Shown here in pieces: positions 51,014-51,444 of a stretch of 51,444 nt of DNA (its first letter is position 1; each line of letters starts with the position of its first letter). Under the pieces are notes generated by a model. It had not been told where the DNA came from. It saw only the letters and a list, made by a program, of their open reading frames with translations, and ran no database searches. The stretch covers positions 1 through 51,444 of the forward strand of contig JAFUKG010000044.1 of the NCBI GenBank assembly GCA_017467865.1, read 5' to 3'. The DNA comes from Clostridia bacterium (lineage in GTDB: Bacteria > Bacillota > Clostridia > Oscillospirales > SIG627). Position numbers and translations under genes: made by a program.

Positions 51014-51077
51014 AAATTAACCTCTGAGTTTTTTCTTAATTATATCATTTGTTTATTAATTTATCAACATAAAAAAA

Positions 51078-51107
51078 TTATGATATCATGATATCATGAT
51101 ATCATAA
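51078..51107. repeat. 30-bp perfect palindrome of ATGATATC repeats
   Basis: Three tandem ATGATATC units form a perfect palindrome (ttatgatatcatgat and its reverse complement) upstream of the PAS gene. It could be a binding site for a dimeric regulator or a cruciform. No function can be shown. The rest of the gap 51014-51167 is AT-rich without a gene. Confidence 0.8.
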
Positions 51108-51167
51108 ATCAAACAAAAAAATAAAAGGCAAAATTACCTCAATTTTAAAATTTTTGAAGAGGAGTTT

Positions 51168-51200
51168 GAGGGGAAAGCTTTTTACAAAAAGTTTCCCCTC
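51168..51200. repeat. GGGGAAAC/GCTTTCCC hairpin, second copy of a dispersed repeat
   Basis: GAGGGGAAA (51168-51176) pairs with TTTCCCCTC (51192-51200), with an inner GCTTTTT/AAAAAG stem. The same word order, GGAAAC TTTT ... AAAAAGCTTTCC, occurs inside the element at 31717-31741. It may also act as terminator for the gene at the right edge. Confidence 0.7.
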
Positions 51201-51209
51201 ATAAATACT

Positions 51210-51444
51210 TTACTCTGCGGTGTAGTTATCGAAGTAGCCTTGAATATATACGAATGGAGTACCCTTGTCGCCTGAGCCTGAGGTCAGGTCGCAAAGAGAA
51301 CCGATAAGGTCGGTAAGTCTTCTGGGAGTTGTGCCCTGAGACGCCATGTTTCCTACAAGGCTTGAGCCGTCCTTAGAGGCAATCTTATCCTTAATTGCCT
51401 TTTTAAGCTCGTCGCCCTTAAGGTCTACAAAGTCGTTGTCGGCA
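51210..51444 (-). CDS. C-terminal 77 residues of an unrecognised protein, cut by the window edge
   Basis: The frame is open to the right edge and ends at TAA 51210. The visible part has FVDLKGDELKKAIKDKIASK, then NMASQGTTPRRLTDLIGSLC, and ends FVYIQGYFDNYTAE. It shows clean codon use and no membrane segment. I do not recognise the family. Confidence 0.7.
   Translation of the reverse strand, partial: ADNDFVDLKGDELKKAIKDKIASKDGSSLVGNMASQGTTPRRLTDLIGSLCDLTSGSGDKGTPFVYIQGYFDNYTAE

Noticed and set aside
51078..51107. GATATC palindrome as a replication origin element or phage attachment site
   Set aside because: There are no DnaA boxes, no integrase and no second copy in the window.

Overview
The window looks like a chromosomal segment of a spore-forming member of the class Clostridia (Bacillota) of moderate GC, probably an uncultured gut lineage. 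The grounds are a complete spoIIE with an exact Spo0A-box word in front of it, an exosporium-type collagen-like protein, the Firmicutes order rimP-nusA-rnpM-ylxQ-infB-rbfA-nrnA-truB, sigma-A promoters of TTGACA-17-TATAAT type, and strong AGGAGG ribosome binding sites. The family cannot be fixed from the sequence alone.

Layout. 1-2.1 kb: the 3' part of a DUF4417 gene, a polymorphic-toxin-like gene and its probable immunity gene, then a small membrane protein on the opposite strand. 2.1-10.2 kb: a rightward housekeeping operon from one consensus promoter (radical SAM protein, SpoU-type RNA methyltransferase, dprA, topA, trmFO, plsX, rnc), followed by a secreted protein with a cohesin-like fold. 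11.3-26.1 kb: a leftward block holding an EEP-family phosphohydrolase and five tandem paralogues of about 880 residues. The paralogues look like cytoplasmic TIM-barrel glycosidases of a family I cannot name. Most copies carry their own promoter and terminator. 26.2-28.8 kb: spoIIE. 28.8-36.6 kb: a leftward translation and RNA-maturation operon from a consensus promoter with a leader hairpin. 36.6-40.6 kb: an XRE regulator and membrane-protein pair, tRNA-Pro, two frameshifted pseudogenes not previously evident as genes, a Crp/Fnr regulator divergent from a two-cluster ferredoxin, and the collagen-like protein. 40.6-43.5 kb: an operon of TPR, DUF4037, flavin-reductase-like and cyclase-family genes. 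43.5-49 kb: a GH2 glycosidase, then an AraC regulator divergent from a GH10 glycosidase coupled to a DMT-type transporter. 49-51.4 kb: a nitrilase-family hydrolase, a RibD-like reductase, a PAS protein, and the 3' end of an unrecognised gene.

Two things stand out. The first is the five-copy family (E, D, C, B, A in transcription order). All copies keep the same candidate acidic residues, none has a signal peptide, and the duplicated unit appears to include promoter and terminator. Together with GH2, GH10 and the transporter they suggest import of oligosaccharides and digestion inside the cell. The second is a family of intergenic elements built from degenerate GAATGNN heptads in inverted arms around tiny hairpins with 3-4 nt loops. 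The hairpin sequences differ but the format is constant. Several elements end in a palindrome that takes in the stop codon of the neighbouring gene. I know of no named element with this architecture.
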